This document shows, piece after piece, positions 22,480 through 31,046 of a stretch of DNA of 64,000 nucleotides. Below the pieces are notes generated by a model. That model worked only from the letters and a program-made list of their open reading frames with translations, ran no database searches and had not been told where the DNA came from. The stretch spans positions 1 to 64,000 of the forward strand of contig CAIJOA010000045.1 in NCBI GenBank assembly GCA_903822185.1, read 5' to 3'. The stretch's first letter is position 1, and every line of letters starts with the position of its first letter. The position numbers and the translations under genes were made by a program. This DNA is from an uncultured Rhodospirillales bacterium (GTDB taxonomy: Bacteria > Pseudomonadota > Alphaproteobacteria > ATCC43930 > CGMCC-115725).

Positions 22480-22914
22480 TCATTTCTTCTCGTTCTGGGA
22501 GGCGTCGCCGTCCAAGGGAACGGCGAAGAGTTCGAGCCGATGCTCGATCAGGCGATAGCCAAGCCGCGCCGCAACGGCGCGCTGCAGGTCCTCGATTTCC
22601 TCGTTATGAAATTCGATGACCTGGCCGGATTTCAGATCGATGAGATGATCGTGATGGTCCGACGGCATTTCCTCGTACCGCGCGCGGCCGTCGCCGAAAT
22701 CATGGCGCGCAAGGATGTTGGCTTCCTGGAACAGCCGAACCGTACGATAGACCGTCGCGATGCTGATTTTGGGATCGATCGAGCTGGCCCGATGAAACAC
22801 CGAATCGACATCGGGGTGGTCCGCAGAATCGGACAGCACGCGCGCAATGATGCGGCGCTGCTCGGTCATTTTCAGACCTTTGTCGATGCAGAGTTGTTCG
22901 AGCCGGGAAATCAT
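22480..22914 (-). CDS. fur: Fur-family regulator, probably Mur/Fur
   Basis: A 144-residue Fur protein with TEQRRIIARVL and SIATVYRTVRLFQEAN in the winged helix and SDHHDHLIDLKSGQVIEF in the metal-binding dimerisation half. In alphaproteobacteria that have Irr, this type usually acts as a manganese-responsive regulator (Mur), or as an iron sensor in some; the assignment here is by analogy. No CxxC zinc site is seen. Downstream olsB is only 21 bp away, so the three genes may be co-transcribed. Confidence 0.88.
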   Translation of the reverse strand: MISRLEQLCIDKGLKMTEQRRIIARVLSDSADHPDVDSVFHRASSIDPKISIATVYRTVRLFQEANILARHDFGDGRARYEEMPSDHHDHLIDLKSGQVIEFHNEEIEDLQRAVAARLGYRLIEHRLELFAVPLDGDASQNEKK

Positions 22915-22964
22915 GCCGACCGGAGTATAACCGAAAGCCCCCGTCTAGGCGCAACCATCGCGAA

Positions 22965-22994
22965 GCGACGATTTCGTCGCGTCACGAAAGTGAC
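22965..22994 (-). other. Tandem hairpins between mucR and fur
   Basis: Two adjacent perfect dyads occur: GCGACGATTTCGTCGC (22965-22980) and GTCACGAAAGTGAC (22981-22994). They lie downstream of mucR and 51 bp before the fur start. Either they form a terminator-like structure for mucR (no strong T tract is present) or the second is an operator for fur. Confidence 0.35.
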
Positions 22995-23032
22995 ATTAAA
23001 GACGGCAAAAACAAAAGGCAGTAGGGACGCGA

Positions 23033-23452
23033 TCAGCCGGCGCGGGCGCGGCGGCCACGCGTGCCGAGGCCGATATCCTTGGCCAGCTTGCTGCGTTGCC
23101 GGGCGTAATTGGGGGCGACCATCGGATAATCCTGCGGCAGACCCCAGCGTTCGCGATATTGCTCGGGCGTCAGACCATAGGAGGTCTTGAGATGACGCTT
23201 GAGCATCTTGAGTTTCTTGCCGTCCTCAAGACAAACCAAGTAGTCGGGATGAATCGACTTCTTCACATTGACGGCCGGTTGCGGGCGTTCGGCTGTCGCG
23301 ACCGGCGCTTTACCGATGTTGGTGAGCGACTGATAGACCTGATTAATCAGCTGCGGCAGGTCGGCAACCCCAACGGTGTTATTCGAGACATGGGCCGCGA
23401 CGATTTCCGTCGTCAACGCCAGCAAGTCTTTGGGGTTGGAATTCTCAGTCAT
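23033..23452 (-). CDS. mucR: MucR/Ros-family zinc-finger transcriptional regulator
   Basis: A 139-residue regulator. The MucR zinc finger can be read in YLVCLEDGKKLKMLKRHL, with the final H of RHLKTSYGLT supplying a ligand, and the motif GLTPEQYRERWGLP follows. MucR proteins control exopolysaccharide, motility and cell-cycle genes and bind AT-rich, T-A-step-containing DNA as oligomers. The basic tail GRRARAG is typical. It has its own promoter with overlapping dyads (23480-23533). Confidence 0.95.
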   Translation of the reverse strand: MTENSNPKDLLALTTEIVAAHVSNNTVGVADLPQLINQVYQSLTNIGKAPVATAERPQPAVNVKKSIHPDYLVCLEDGKKLKMLKRHLKTSYGLTPEQYRERWGLPQDYPMVAPNYARQRSKLAKDIGLGTRGRRARAG

Positions 23453-23479
23453 GATTTGTTTCCTTAACGCAAATTAGGG

Positions 23480-23533
23480 CCGAATATATTGCGAGTTCTC
23501 GGAGGGTGCAATACTGCACGCGTGAATATTCGG
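23480..23533 (-). promoter_or_regulatory. mucR promoter with overlapping inverted repeats
   Basis: On the minus strand TTGCAC (23506-23511) and TATATT (23483-23488) are separated by 17 bp. The -35 lies within a GTGCA-ATAC-TGCAC dyad (23506-23519). The -10 lies within CCGAATAT (23480-23487), which is repeated inverted as ATATTCGG at 23526-23533. MucR homologues repress their own genes, so these are candidate autoregulatory sites. Confidence 0.6.
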
Positions 23534-23542
23534 ATGAATTGT

Positions 23543-24001
23543 CTAAATCAAAGAAAGGCTGAGACGCCAGGCATCAATATTCGGTCCCGCCTTGCGCCGA
23601 TAGTAACCGCGGCGGCGTCCATCGCGCTGAAACCCCAAGGAATCGTAGAGGCCCAGCCCCGCATCGTTATCGGCAGCGACCTCGAGCACGATCCGCCGCG
23701 CACCGGATTGGCGGGTGCGCTGGATCAGATCTGACAACAGAAAGCGGCCAATACCACCGCGGCGCGCCGCGGCCGAGACGCCCAGCGTTAGTATTTCCGC
23801 TTCTTCGCCCAGACATTGATCGAGGATCATCCCCTGCATGTCCGCGGTGGCCCCATAAACGACGCGACCATCGGCCCCTGGCATCGCCAAGACCGTCGCC
23901 AAGGCGGCGGAATCCCAAGCCTCGTCGGGAAAGCATTGGAGATGAAGCGCCGCGAGGCCGCTGAGATTGGCGTCGCGGGCGGGCAGCAAAATGGCGCTCA
24001 T
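23543..24001 (-). CDS. rimI: Ribosomal protein S18-alanine N-acetyltransferase RimI
   Basis: A 152-residue GNAT enzyme. Acetyl-CoA site ILTLGVSAAARRGGIGRFLL and the strand VLEVAADNDAGLGLYDSLGFQ are clear. In most genomes it neighbours tsaB, as here, with a 4-bp overlap at the ATG at 24001. It acetylates the N-terminus of S18 in E. coli; substrate range in this organism is not known. Confidence 0.88.
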   Translation of the reverse strand: MSAILLPARDANLSGLAALHLQCFPDEAWDSAALATVLAMPGADGRVVYGATADMQGMILDQCLGEEAEILTLGVSAAARRGGIGRFLLSDLIQRTRQSGARRIVLEVAADNDAGLGLYDSLGFQRDGRRRGYYRRKAGPNIDAWRLSLSLI

Positions 24002-24660
24002 CGAATAACCGGCGGGATTTTCTTGGAGGCGGTGGTATCAGGCGCCCGTAGATAGAGCGGCAAAGGCCGCGGCGGAACCGTGCCGGGCGTCCAAAGCCCT
24101 GCCCCGACCCGCGCTGCCGCCGTTGCCAGCGAAACCGCCGGCGGATCGGCAAGAACGATATCCGTGCGCGTCACCGAGGCCATGAGCCGTCCCGCGCCGT
24201 CACCGGCAAGATGGATCGGTCCAGACGGGATAAAAGCATCCCATGCCTCGGGTGGCACCAGGGCCGCCTCGCCCGCCGTCGCGGCATGAATTTGGAGAAA
24301 GAGTTCGGCGCGTTTGCTTTCGAGCGCGATCGCCAGCGGCCGTTGCGGATAAATATTGGCAACCGCATCGAAGCAGGTGACGCCAATCAGCGGCAAACCC
24401 GCGCCCAGTGCCAACCCGCGCGCGGCAGCGAGGCCGATACGAACGCCGGTAAAGCTGCCAGGCCCGACTGTCACGGCAATAAGATCAATCGCATCGAGTT
24501 CAAGTTTCGCCGCCGCAAGAACGTCCTTAATCATCGGCAACAGCAACGCCGCCTGGCCGCGCTCCATCGCTTCGTCGCGCGCCGCGATCGGCTGCCCGTC
24601 CGACACCACCGCGACCGAGCAGGCGCCGCCGGCGCAATCGATGCCGAGCACCCACGTCAT
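23998..24660 (-). CDS. tsaB: tRNA threonylcarbamoyladenosine synthesis protein TsaB
   Basis: A 220-residue ASKHA-fold partner of TsaD in t6A37 synthesis of ANN-decoding tRNAs. It starts MTWVLGIDCAGGACSVAVV and contains the VTVGPGSFTGVRIGLAAARGL-type motif (read here as VGPGSFTGVRIGLAA). The ATG at 24660 fits the family better than one five codons upstream. It overlaps rimI and is divergent from the dipeptidase gene. Confidence 0.93.
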   Translation of the reverse strand: MTWVLGIDCAGGACSVAVVSDGQPIAARDEAMERGQAALLLPMIKDVLAAAKLELDAIDLIAVTVGPGSFTGVRIGLAAARGLALGAGLPLIGVTCFDAVANIYPQRPLAIALESKRAELFLQIHAATAGEAALVPPEAWDAFIPSGPIHLAGDGAGRLMASVTRTDIVLADPPAVSLATAAARVGAGLWTPGTVPPRPLPLYLRAPDTTASKKIPPVIR

Positions 24661-24716
24661 CGCTGATCCGTCCATCGCCGATCCATCCGGGCGGAATTCA
24701 TGCTAGGAAACGCATC

Positions 24717-25271
24717 ATGACGCTGATCCAGTTCACGCCCGAAACACATGATGTCGTCCTCGACATCGCTTATGCCACGCCGCGCAATTTTACCGGCAAG
24801 CCCGTCTATACAAAGGGGCTGTGCTTCCTGCACGAGGAAGCCGCGGCAAAAATGGAAAAGGCGATCGCCCTCGCCGCCGCGCTGGATCTGCGCTTCAAAT
24901 TGTTCGACGGCTTTCGGCCCAGCGAGGCGCAATGGGTGCTGTGGAATCATACGCCGGATCCGAATTTCCTCGCGGACCCACGCCGTGGCTCGCCGCATTC
25001 GCGCGGCGCGGCGATTGACCTGACGCTGATCACGCCCGACGGCGCAGAGCTCGACATGGGCACCGGCTTCGATGAATTCACGCCCTTGTCGCATCACGCA
25101 TCGACCGCGATTCCCGCTGCGGCGCAGCGCAATCGCTTCTTGTTGTTGGGATTGATGAGCGCTGCCGGCTGGGATTTTTATGGTAATGAGTGGTGGCATT
25201 ACCAGCTCTTCAACGCCCGCAACTATCCTCTGCTGGGCGATGCCGATGCGCCGCAGCCGATGATGTCTTGA
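24717..25271 (+). CDS. ddpX: D-alanyl-D-alanine dipeptidase (VanX/DdpX family)
   Basis: A 184-residue zinc dipeptidase of family M15D. Zinc ligands and catalytic residues are SPHSRGAAIDLTL (H and D) and NEWWHYQ (E and H); DGFRPSEAQ carries the conserved Arg. It hydrolyses D-Ala-D-Ala. No signal peptide is visible, so it is probably cytoplasmic, consistent with recycling of cell-wall dipeptide rather than vancomycin resistance, since no VanHA-like genes are nearby. Confidence 0.9.
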   Translation: MTLIQFTPETHDVVLDIAYATPRNFTGKPVYTKGLCFLHEEAAAKMEKAIALAAALDLRFKLFDGFRPSEAQWVLWNHTPDPNFLADPRRGSPHSRGAAIDLTLITPDGAELDMGTGFDEFTPLSHHASTAIPAAAQRNRFLLLGLMSAAGWDFYGNEWWHYQLFNARNYPLLGDADAPQPMMS

Positions 25272-25284
25272 TCACGCTGGGCCG

Positions 25285-25827
25285 TTAGACGGCGCGGACT
25301 TCAGTCACTTCCGGAATGTAGTGGCGCAGCATGTTCTCGATGCCGGATTTCAAGGTCGCGGTCGAGCTGGGGCAGCCCGAGCACGAGCCGTGCATCTGCA
25401 GGAAGACGACGCCGTCGGCGTAATCCTCGAACACGATATCGCCGCCGTCTTGCGCCACCGCCGGACGCACGCGCGTTTCGATTAATTCTTTGATCTGGGT
25501 GACGATATCGCTGTCTTCACTGGTTTCTTCGGCCGGGGCCGGGCCGGTGAGCAAAGTCGCTCCGGTGGTGAAGTGATCCATGATCGCGCCCAGCACAGCG
25601 GGCTTTAGCTCCTGCCATGCGGTCTCGTCGTTTTTGCTGACCGAGATAAAATCGCCGCCGTAGAACACCTGGGTGACGCCGCTGAGACCGAACAGCCGCA
25701 CCGCCAGGGGCGAGCGCGTCGCCGCATCCGCATCGGCGAAATTGGCCGTACCCTCTGTCATGACCGCGCGGCCAGGCAGGAATTTCAGCGTCGCCGGGTT
25801 GGGCGTCGTTTCGGTTTCAATGAACAT
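25285..25827 (-). CDS. NifU-like Fe-S scaffold protein (Nfu type)
   Basis: A 180-residue protein with an N-terminal Nfu_N domain (MFIETETTPNPATLKFLPG region, 1-90) and a C-terminal NifU domain (about 105-175) whose MHGSCSGCPSST supplies the cluster-binding CxxC. It carries Fe-S clusters to target apoproteins. The ATG at 25827 has GGAG 6 nt upstream and gives the family N-terminus. Eukaryotic NFU1 and alphaproteobacterial homologues share this layout. Confidence 0.93.
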   Translation of the reverse strand: MFIETETTPNPATLKFLPGRAVMTEGTANFADADAATRSPLAVRLFGLSGVTQVFYGGDFISVSKNDETAWQELKPAVLGAIMDHFTTGATLLTGPAPAEETSEDSDIVTQIKELIETRVRPAVAQDGGDIVFEDYADGVVFLQMHGSCSGCPSSTATLKSGIENMLRHYIPEVTEVRAV

Positions 25828-25912
25828 CGGATTCTCCAAGAGGCTGATCCAGAATGTGGATCATGCCCGGGCGAAGTCAACCCTTGGCCGTCCGGGGTTA
25901 ATGCGAAAACCC

Positions 25913-26422
25913 TTACGCCAGCGCGGCGATCTGCTCGTTCGTAAGGTTGCCCGGCACAATCGTGATCGGCACGCGCAGCTTCTCCGGCCGACTGATAAGG
26001 GCGGTAATCAAGGGGCCTGGCCCTTCCTGCTCCGTACCAGCGGCGAGAACCAGGATCGAGATGCCCGGCTCCTCATCGAGCAGTTTGGTCAGTTCTTCGC
26101 GCGTCGTCCCTTCGCGCAGATGGACGATCGGCACCGTGCCGCAAATCTCGGTCACTTCGGTGGCAAGGCGGGAAATCAGCGTTTCGGCGGCTTCGCGCGC
26201 TTCTTCCGCCATCCGTTCCTCGATGGCGGCGAATTGCTGGACTTCGGGCGGTTCGATCACGCCCAGCAGTGCAACTTTGCCGCCGGTATAGAACGCGCGC
26301 AGTGCCGCATAGCGGAGCGCGACACGCATCTCGGCCGTCTCGTCGGCAACGACGAGGAAGATGCGCGTCCGCGCCGGCGGTTGTGGCGGCGGCGATGGTG
26401 ATGCGGATGACGGATCGGTCAT
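25913..26422 (-). CDS. Universal stress protein
   Basis: A 169-residue UspA-fold protein. TRIFLVVADETAEMRVALRYA is the first strand and helix, followed by VHLREGTTREELTKLL. The usual ATP-binding GxxGxxG(S/T) motif is weak or absent near IIALISRPEKLRVPITIVPGN, so nucleotide binding is uncertain. The N-terminal DPSSASPSPPPQPPA segment is unstructured. Regulation cannot be read from the sequence. Confidence 0.8.
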   Translation of the reverse strand: MTDPSSASPSPPPQPPARTRIFLVVADETAEMRVALRYAALRAFYTGGKVALLGVIEPPEVQQFAAIEERMAEEAREAAETLISRLATEVTEICGTVPIVHLREGTTREELTKLLDEEPGISILVLAAGTEQEGPGPLITALISRPEKLRVPITIVPGNLTNEQIAALA

Positions 26423-26431
26423 GACGCTCTC

Positions 26432-27178
26432 CTATTTATTTCGAAAGGGCAGGCTCGAAAGCCAACCGAGCAACACCGCGCCGGCAACCGCGGCAAAGCC
26501 ATAAAGCGCAGCAAAACGATAGGCGAAGTCATTGAGGTCGGCATTGACGCCGATTTCCGATACGACGAGCGGTGTGGTTTGGCCCGCAACGACATTGCCG
26601 TTCCGCACCAGCAACACCTCGACGAGATACGTCCCGATCGGCACATTGGCGGGAAAAGAAATCGTCGCGCGGAACAGACGGTCGCCGAGAAAGCTGACGC
26701 TTTGGGTATATTCGGCATAAACGCCCTGCCCGCGCTGATCTGCCACCAGCGCGGCGCGGAAGGTCGTGGTGCGGTCGGCCGGCGTTTGCGGATCGCGCAG
26801 ATCGAGACGAACATTGCTGATGCCCATCTGATGCAGCGCCGCGACATTGGCCGGTGCGACCTCACCGAGAGGCCGATTGCTGTAGATCGCGTAATAACTC
26901 GGCGCTGAGGCGAAGGTGACGTTGAGCGCGTTGATCCACAGCCCGGCGAGATGCCGCTTCTGCCGCACCATGACATCGCGTTCGGGACCACGCACGATCG
27001 CGACGATGTCACCCGGGCCATCCGTCGCGCCGAACAGCGTGACCGAGGTGCCGACAAAGCCGGTGGTGATGGCGATAAGATGACTGGAAAGGTCGGCGAG
27101 CAACGGTTGATCGGCGCGCGCCGGCGCGATGCTGCCGAGCAACACGAAGGCACAGAAGAGGCTGCGCCACAGCCTCAT
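26432..27178 (-). CDS. TIGR02186 family membrane protein
   Basis: A 248-residue protein with an N-terminal signal peptide (residues 1-22, cleavage near ARA-DQ), a beta-rich periplasmic body, and one C-terminal membrane helix (about 222-242) followed by SLPFRNK. This is the alphaproteobacterial TIGR02186 family of unknown function. Its ATG at 27178 overlaps the preceding TauE-like permease by 4 bp, a pairing seen elsewhere in alphaproteobacteria, which suggests it assists that transporter. Confidence 0.85.
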   Translation of the reverse strand: MRLWRSLFCAFVLLGSIAPARADQPLLADLSSHLIAITTGFVGTSVTLFGATDGPGDIVAIVRGPERDVMVRQKRHLAGLWINALNVTFASAPSYYAIYSNRPLGEVAPANVAALHQMGISNVRLDLRDPQTPADRTTTFRAALVADQRGQGVYAEYTQSVSFLGDRLFRATISFPANVPIGTYLVEVLLVRNGNVVAGQTTPLVVSEIGVNADLNDFAYRFAALYGFAAVAGAVLLGWLSSLPFRNK

Positions 27179-28101
27179 GTATCGAGACCCACGACCGAGA
27201 AAAGATTATCGGGCCGCACGGTGAGATCGAAGACGAGTTTCGCCGCAACGGCCAGAACCAGCAGCGCCATCAGTGCACGCAATTCCTCGCCGCGCAGTTT
27301 CGCGCCCCAGCGCGTTCCGAGCTGCGCGCCGATCACGCCACCGACCAGCAGCACCAAAGCCAGCACGACATCGACCGTGTTGTTTTCGATCGCCTGCAGC
27401 ACCGTCACCGACGAGGTGACGAAGATGATCTGGAACAAAGACGTTCCCGGCACCACCGCCGTCGGCATGCGCAGAAGATAAATCATCGCCGGCACCATGA
27501 TGAAGCCGCCGCCGACGCCGAGCACCGCCGACAGGACGCCGACGAAGAAGCCGAGAAAGATCGGCAGCAGCGCGCTGATATAAAGTTTCGAGCGGCGGAA
27601 GCGCAGCTTCAACGGCAGGCCATGCAGCCAGTTATGTTGATGTAGTTTGCGGCGCGGCTGACCCGGCTTGCGGCGGCGCAACCAGGCGCGCGAGCTTTCG
27701 ACCAGCATCAGCCAGCCCAGTATCGACAGCAGCGTCGCGTAAGAAAGACTGATCACCAGCTCGACCTGGCCGAGGCGGCGCAGCAACGTGAAAATCCAAA
27801 CGCCGAAGGCCGAGCCGGCCAAGCCACCCAGTAGCATGAGGACGCCCATGACGACATCGACATTGCCGCGCCGCCAATGCGCCAGCGCGCCGGAAACCGA
27901 CGCACCGACAAGCTGATTGGCAGACGAAGCAACCGCGACCGCGGGCGGCACGCCGATGAAGATGAGCAGTGGTGTCAGCAGAAAACCACCGCCGACACCG
28001 AAGACGCCTGAGAGAACACCGACCGCCGCGCCAAGGACAAGCAGCCACACGACATCCAGCGAGACCCCGGCGATGGGCAGGTAGATGTCGAGAATGCCCA
28101 A
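27175..28101 (-). CDS. TauE/SafE-family permease
   Basis: A 308-residue membrane protein with about eight helices in two homologous halves. Each half starts with the glycine-rich motif VLSGVFGVGGGFLLTP (near 29) or VLSAVLGVGGGFIMVP (near 190). The family exports sulfite, sulfoacetate or related organic anions; the substrate here is unknown. The first codon appears to be TTG at 28101. It is coupled to the TIGR02186 protein and preceded by a repeat. Confidence 0.87.
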   Translation of the reverse strand: MGILDIYLPIAGVSLDVVWLLVLGAAVGVLSGVFGVGGGFLLTPLLIFIGVPPAVAVASSANQLVGASVSGALAHWRRGNVDVVMGVLMLLGGLAGSAFGVWIFTLLRRLGQVELVISLSYATLLSILGWLMLVESSRAWLRRRKPGQPRRKLHQHNWLHGLPLKLRFRRSKLYISALLPIFLGFFVGVLSAVLGVGGGFIMVPAMIYLLRMPTAVVPGTSLFQIIFVTSSVTVLQAIENNTVDVVLALVLLVGGVIGAQLGTRWGAKLRGEELRALMALLVLAVAAKLVFDLTVRPDNLFSVVGLDT

Positions 28102-28129
28102 AGGACTAAGAACCCCGCTCGATCAGTTT

Positions 28130-28196
28130 CCCCTCACCCCAACCCTCTCCCCGGCGGGGAGAGGGAGGGACCCGCGTCAGCGGGAGGGTGAGGGGG
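28130..28196. repeat. Palindromic intergenic repeat (CCCTCACCC...GGGTGAGGG)
   Basis: Nested inverted repeats: CCCCTCACCC (28130-28139) with GGGTGAGGGG (28186-28195), and CCCTCTCCCC (28143-28152) with GGGGAGAGGG (28156-28165). This element type is common between genes in GC-rich proteobacteria. It may also terminate trpS transcription. Confidence 0.75.
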
Positions 28197-28206
28197 TCTC
28201 TTTAAC

Positions 28207-29205
28207 TTAAGGCCGCAGCAGCCCCATGATGTCGAAGACTTCCTGCAGATGCGGCTTCGCCACCGCATTCGCCCTTTCTGCACCGCGGCGCAGGATGTCG
28301 TCGATATAACCGGGCTCGGCCAGCAAGCGGCGCATCTCGCCGCCGATTTTGCCCAGCACCGACGACGACAGATCGGCAAGGTCGCTTTTGAAGGTCGAGA
28401 AGCTTTTGCCCGCCCATTGCTCGATCACCTGATCGCGCGTCAGGTCCGACAGCGCGGCATAGATGCCGAGCAGATTGTCGGCCTCGGGCCGCGCCTCGGC
28501 GTCCTTCGCCGTTTCCGGCAAGGGATTGGGGTCGGTCTTGGCCTTGCGGATCTTTAGCGCGATCGCATCGGCATCGTCGGTCATGTTGATGCGCGAATAA
28601 TCCGACTGGTCCGACTTCGACATCTTCTTCGTGCCGTCGCGCAGACTCATCACCCGCGTCGCGGTGCCGAAGATCATCGGTTCGGGCAGCGGGAAGAATT
28701 CGACGCCGAAGCGGCGGTTGAAGGCGCCGGCGATGTCACGCGATAGCTCCAGGTGCTGTTTCTGGTCCTCGCCGACCGGCACATGCGTCGCCTTATAAAG
28801 AAGGATATCGGCGGCCATCAGCACGGGATAGCTGTAGAGCCCCAGCCCCGCTTCTTCGCGCTGTTTGCCGGCCTTTTCCTTGAACTGGGTCATGCGGTTG
28901 AGCCAGCCGAGCGGCGTCTGGCAGCCGAGCAGCCAGGCCAATTCGGCATGACCCGGTACGGTGCTTTGATTGAAGATGACGCAGCGTTCGGGATCGATAC
29001 CGGCGGCGATATAAGCGGCGGTCACTTCGCGCGTCTGGGCACGAAGCTGGACCGGGTCCTGGGGCACCGTGACGGCATGGAGATCGACGATGCAGAAAAT
29101 GCAGTCGTAATCGTGCTGCAGCGCCACCCAATTGCGGATCGCGCCGAGATAGTTGCCGAGATGGAGGTTACCGGTGGGCTGAACGCCCGAGAAAATACGA
29201 TTCAT
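28207..29205 (-). CDS. trpS: Tryptophan-tRNA ligase
   Basis: A 332-residue class I aminoacyl-tRNA synthetase. The HIGH-type motif is [13 protein letters not shown] and the KMSKS motif is [14 protein letters not shown] (near residue 195). Full family length with the ATG at 29205. Downstream of murJ by 31 bp, so probably the same transcript. Confidence 0.97.
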   Translation of the reverse strand: MNRIFSGVQPTGNLHLGNYLGAIRNWVALQHDYDCIFCIVDLHAVTVPQDPVQLRAQTREVTAAYIAAGIDPERCVIFNQSTVPGHAELAWLLGCQTPLGWLNRMTQFKEKAGKQREEAGLGLYSYPVLMAADILLYKATHVPVGEDQKQHLELSRDIAGAFNRRFGVEFFPLPEPMIFGTATRVMSLRDGTKKMSKSDQSDYSRINMTDDADAIALKIRKAKTDPNPLPETAKDAEARPEADNLLGIYAALSDLTRDQVIEQWAGKSFSTFKSDLADLSSSVLGKIGGEMRRLLAEPGYIDDILRRGAERANAVAKPHLQEVFDIMGLLRP

Positions 29206-29236
29206 CCTGGTTTATCGTCGCGTTACGGGTATCGGG

Positions 29237-30790
29237 TCAAGCCGGGCGGCGGCGCGACGTGAGCTTTTCCTTGATCTCGCGCCATTGCACCGCGCCGAAG
29301 AGGATCGCCAGGGCGAAAAACGCCGCCGAGGCGATGCCGATCACCGCGGCCAGCGTTGCCGTCCGGACCAGGAATTCGCCGGCGAAAAGCGGCGCGCTCC
29401 ACCGATCCATGGCCCAGAGCAACAAACCCATTCCCGCCGACGCCGCGACGATGCGCGGCACAACCCGGCGCGAGCGCGCATCGAGGGTGAAATGACCGCG
29501 TCGGTGTAGCAGCACCATCAGCGTCAGGGCATTGACCCAGCCGGCGATCGTCGTCGCGCAGGCAATGCCGACATGGGCGAACGGCAGCACGAGGCCAAGC
29601 AGCACGGTGAGGATGAGGTTGGTCGCCATCGCGGCGAAGGCAACCTTTACCGGCGTCGCCGTGTCGTGACGAGCGAAGAAGCCGGGCGTCATGATCTTGA
29701 TCAGTACGAAAGCCGGCAAACCGGCAGCATAAGCCGCGAGCGCCGCAGCGGTCGCCTGAGCCTCAGTCGCGCCGAAGGCGCCGCGCTGAAACAGCACGCT
29801 CATGATCGGCCAGGCGGTGAAGCCAAGCCCGACCGCCGAAGGCAAGGTCAGGAACAGTGCCAGTTCGAGGCCGCGATTCTGGGTGTGAACCGCCCCGGCA
29901 TTGTCGCCAAGCCTGACCTGACGCGACAGTGAGGGCAGGATCGCCGTCCCGACCGCGATACCGACCACCGCCAACGGCAGTTGGTTCAGCCGGTCTGCGT
30001 AATAAAGATAGGACACCGCGCCGGTCGGCAGCAGCGACGCCACCGCCGTCGAAACGACGAGATTGAGCTGCGTCACCCCTGCCCCGAAGACGCCGGGCAG
30101 CATCAGCCGCAACATCCGCCGCACCTCGGGCGTCAAACGCGGCCAGGGCAGCGACAGGCTGAGCCCTGCCTGATGGCAGGACACCATTAGCCACAGGAAC
30201 TGAGCGAAGCCCGAGAGGGTCAGCGCCCAGGCCAGCGCCTCGCCGCTCAACGGATGAATCAGCACCAGCGCGCCGATGAGAAAGATATTCAGCAGCATCG
30301 GCGTTGCCGCCGTCGCAGCGAAGCGTTCGACCGAATTGAGAATCCCGCCTTGCAATGCGGTCAGCGAGATGAACAGCAGATAAGGAAAGGTGATCCGAGT
30401 CAGCCCGACCGTCAGCCAGAACTTGTCGCCGTCCGCGCGGAAGCCCGGCGCGATGATATCGAGCAAGGTCGGGGTGAAGATTTCACCCAGCAGCACGAAG
30501 ACGAACAACGCGGTCAGCAGCACCGACATCGAATCTTCGGCAAAGCGCTTGGCGACCGGCTTGCCGTCCTGCGCGATCGTCCCGGCGAAGAGCGGCACGA
30601 ACGCCGCCGAGAACGCGCCCTCGGCAAAGAGGCTGCGGAATAGGTTGGGGAGCCGCTGCGCCACAAAAAATGCGTCGGCCACCGGCCCCGCCCCCAGAAA
30701 CGCCGCGGTTAGAATATCGCGGATGAATCCGAGGACACGGCTCGCCATGGTGTAGCCGCCGACGGTCGCCACGGATCGTAAAAGAGCCAT
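29237..30790 (-). CDS. murJ: Lipid II flippase MurJ
   Basis: A 517-residue polytopic membrane protein with about 14 helices. It starts with LLRSVATVGGYTMASRVLGF and has the conserved FAEGAFSAAFVP segment and the ALLPTGAVSYLYYADRLNQLP segment of the MurJ/MviN family. It moves lipid-linked peptidoglycan precursor across the inner membrane. The C-terminus, MKEKLTSRRRPA-like, is basic. Confidence 0.96.
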   Translation of the reverse strand: MALLRSVATVGGYTMASRVLGFIRDILTAAFLGAGPVADAFFVAQRLPNLFRSLFAEGAFSAAFVPLFAGTIAQDGKPVAKRFAEDSMSVLLTALFVFVLLGEIFTPTLLDIIAPGFRADGDKFWLTVGLTRITFPYLLFISLTALQGGILNSVERFAATAATPMLLNIFLIGALVLIHPLSGEALAWALTLSGFAQFLWLMVSCHQAGLSLSLPWPRLTPEVRRMLRLMLPGVFGAGVTQLNLVVSTAVASLLPTGAVSYLYYADRLNQLPLAVVGIAVGTAILPSLSRQVRLGDNAGAVHTQNRGLELALFLTLPSAVGLGFTAWPIMSVLFQRGAFGATEAQATAAALAAYAAGLPAFVLIKIMTPGFFARHDTATPVKVAFAAMATNLILTVLLGLVLPFAHVGIACATTIAGWVNALTLMVLLHRRGHFTLDARSRRVVPRIVAASAGMGLLLWAMDRWSAPLFAGEFLVRTATLAAVIGIASAAFFALAILFGAVQWREIKEKLTSRRRPA

Positions 30791-30852
30791 GGGTCGGGTT
30801 TAAAGGAAGGCGGCGAGCCTGGGAAGGGAAAGCGCGACGGCATAAACGTCAC

Positions 30853-30949
30853 GAGTCCTTCGACAGGCTCAGGGTGAGGGAAAATTTCGCGCGGCCTTTG
30901 CCAAAGCAGCGCATCGCTCTCTCCTCATCCTGAGCCTGTCGAAGGGCTC
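30853..30949. repeat. Inverted pair of GTCCTTCGACAGGCTCAGG repeats
   Basis: Two 28-nt arms in opposite orientation (30853-30880 and 30922-30949) enclose 41 bp. The arm sequence, with GTCCTTCGACAGGCTCAGG at its core, is a widespread dispersed repeat of proteobacterial intergenic DNA. It occupies most of the gap between murJ and the exported trio at 31047; nothing else is recognised in this gap. Confidence 0.8.
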
Positions 30950-31046
30950 CGGTTGCTCATGCAATCAATCGTCGCCCGCGCCAAAACGTGAACTTCCTGC
31001 AACTTGACGTAAGAAGCCTCACGGTCCAGTTTCGGGCCCACATATC

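Noticed and set aside
24717-25271. Vancomycin-resistance cluster suggested by the VanX-type dipeptidase
   Set aside because: No VanH, VanA or VanRS-like gene is adjacent, and the enzyme family has a recycling role in Gram-negative bacteria.
28130-28196. CRISPR-like or repeat array
   Set aside because: Only nested palindromes in one copy; no regular repeat-spacer pattern is present here or elsewhere in the window.
30791-31046. Small RNA gene in the gap before the exported trio
   Set aside because: The predicted structure is fully explained by the two inverted dispersed repeats, with no promoter or terminator outside them.
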